From a virus, in the IMG/VR virus record IMGVR_UViG_3300009506_000068, positions 1-43,420 of that record: DNA of 43,420 nucleotides. One strand, 5' to 3'. The notes under the pieces were generated by a model. That model saw nothing but the letters and a program-made list of their open reading frames with translations. It did no database searches and was not told the origin of the DNA. Both the position numbers and the translations under genes were made by a program. Positions 43,300 through 43,420 of this stretch are shown in pieces; the stretch's first letter is position 1, and each line of letters opens with the position of its first letter.

Positions 43300-43310
43300 C
43301 CAGTTGACAG
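43293..43310. promoter_or_regulatory. Palindromic operator-like site
   Basis: Perfect inverted repeat CTGTCAAC-CA-GTTGACAG with 8-bp arms around a 2-base centre. It overlaps the leftward -35 box, a typical position for a repressor or activator site. Confidence 0.65.
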
Positions 43311-43342
43311 GTTTACACGCGGTTTACATGTGGTTGACAAAC
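43310..43342 (+). repeat. Three tandem 11-bp iterons
   Basis: Head-to-tail units GGTTTACACGC (43310-43320), GGTTTACATGT (43321-43331) and GGTTGACAAAC (43332-43342), sharing GGTT-K-ACA. They abut the palindrome and overlap the candidate promoters; they could be regulator or origin sites. Confidence 0.65.
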
Positions 43343-43350
43343 TGCATAAT
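43323..43350 (+). promoter_or_regulatory. Candidate rightward promoter
   Basis: TTTACA (43323-43328; 5 of 6) with a 16-base spacer and CATAAT (43345-43350; 5 of 6). It points toward the window end and, if the genome is circular, toward the rightward genes at base 2. It lies within the iterons. Confidence 0.4.
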
Positions 43351-43377
43351 TATAAGAAATCAGTAAACTTTTGGAAA
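43349..43377 (-). promoter_or_regulatory. Candidate leftward promoter
   Basis: On the minus strand TTTCCA (43377-43372; 4 of 6) with a 17-base spacer and a perfect TATAAT (43354-43349). It would transcribe through the iterons and palindrome toward the terminase genes. Its -10 overlaps the opposed candidate promoter. Confidence 0.45.
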
Positions 43378-43420
43378 AAAGAAGGCTCAGTTTTTGTCAA
43401 CCGCGATGCACGACATACAG

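Noticed and set aside
43334-43356. TTGACA with TATAAG on the plus strand as a promoter
   Set aside because: The spacer is only 11 bases; TTTACA with CATAAT at 16 bases is a better choice.
43406-43420. ATG at the right end reading into base 1 as a start of the repeat gene
   Set aside because: It enters a different frame, which stops soon after the repeats; the frame with the recognisable repeat protein has no ATG there.

Overview
The window looks like a nearly complete genome of a tailed, contractile-tail (myovirus-type) double-stranded DNA phage, moderately AT-rich. It has a lambda-like head morphogenesis module and a Mu-like tail and baseplate module. The host is probably Gram-negative. The reasons are a signal-peptide endolysin of the SLT type, a lipoprotein with a good lipobox, several spanin-like membrane/coiled-coil proteins and sigma70-like promoters. 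I found no integrase, transposase, CI-type repressor, tRNA, IS element or CRISPR array, so a lytic lifestyle is likely but not proven.

Layout. About 2-16,612 is one rightward block of tightly packed genes. It begins with small unknown proteins, including one secreted protein. It continues with replication and nucleic-acid enzymes: a Cas4-like nuclease, an SNF2-type helicase, a possible ssDNA-binding protein, a family A DNA polymerase with proofreading domain, a DUF1937 deoxyribosyltransferase-like protein, a helicase-methyltransferase fusion, a RuvC-like resolvase and a standalone NrdJ C-terminal (TSCPD-like) protein. The block ends with a lysis/membrane cluster: SLT lysozyme, ParB-like protein, holin-like and spanin-like proteins, an HExxH protein, a lipoprotein and a caspase-fold-like protein.

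About 43,264-16,602 is one leftward structural block. Its order is small and large terminase, gpW-like joiner, portal, a small membrane protein, S49 protease with a nested scaffold, decoration protein, major capsid protein and neck proteins. Then come sheath, tube, a tail assembly chaperone with a programmed -1 frameshift, tape measure, DNA-circularization protein, gp44-, gp45-, gp46-, gp47- and gp48-like baseplate proteins, and tail fibres. The two blocks converge and overlap by 11 bp near 16,602-16,612.

The only real non-coding control region is 43,265-43,420. It carries a perfect 8+8 bp palindrome, three tandem 11-bp repeats and candidate divergent promoters. If the genome is circular or circularly permuted, this region drives both blocks. 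The window starts inside a 21-bp coding tandem repeat, which suggests the contig was cut at a repeat. No gene-free stretch longer than 300 bases was found.

The most interesting points are the frameshift element with its 11-bp stem, the helicase-methyltransferase fusion, the caspase-like and HExxH proteins beside the lysis genes, the standalone RNR-tail protein, and two late promoters placed so that their transcripts would be leaderless. All family assignments were made by eye from motifs and gene order, with no database search.
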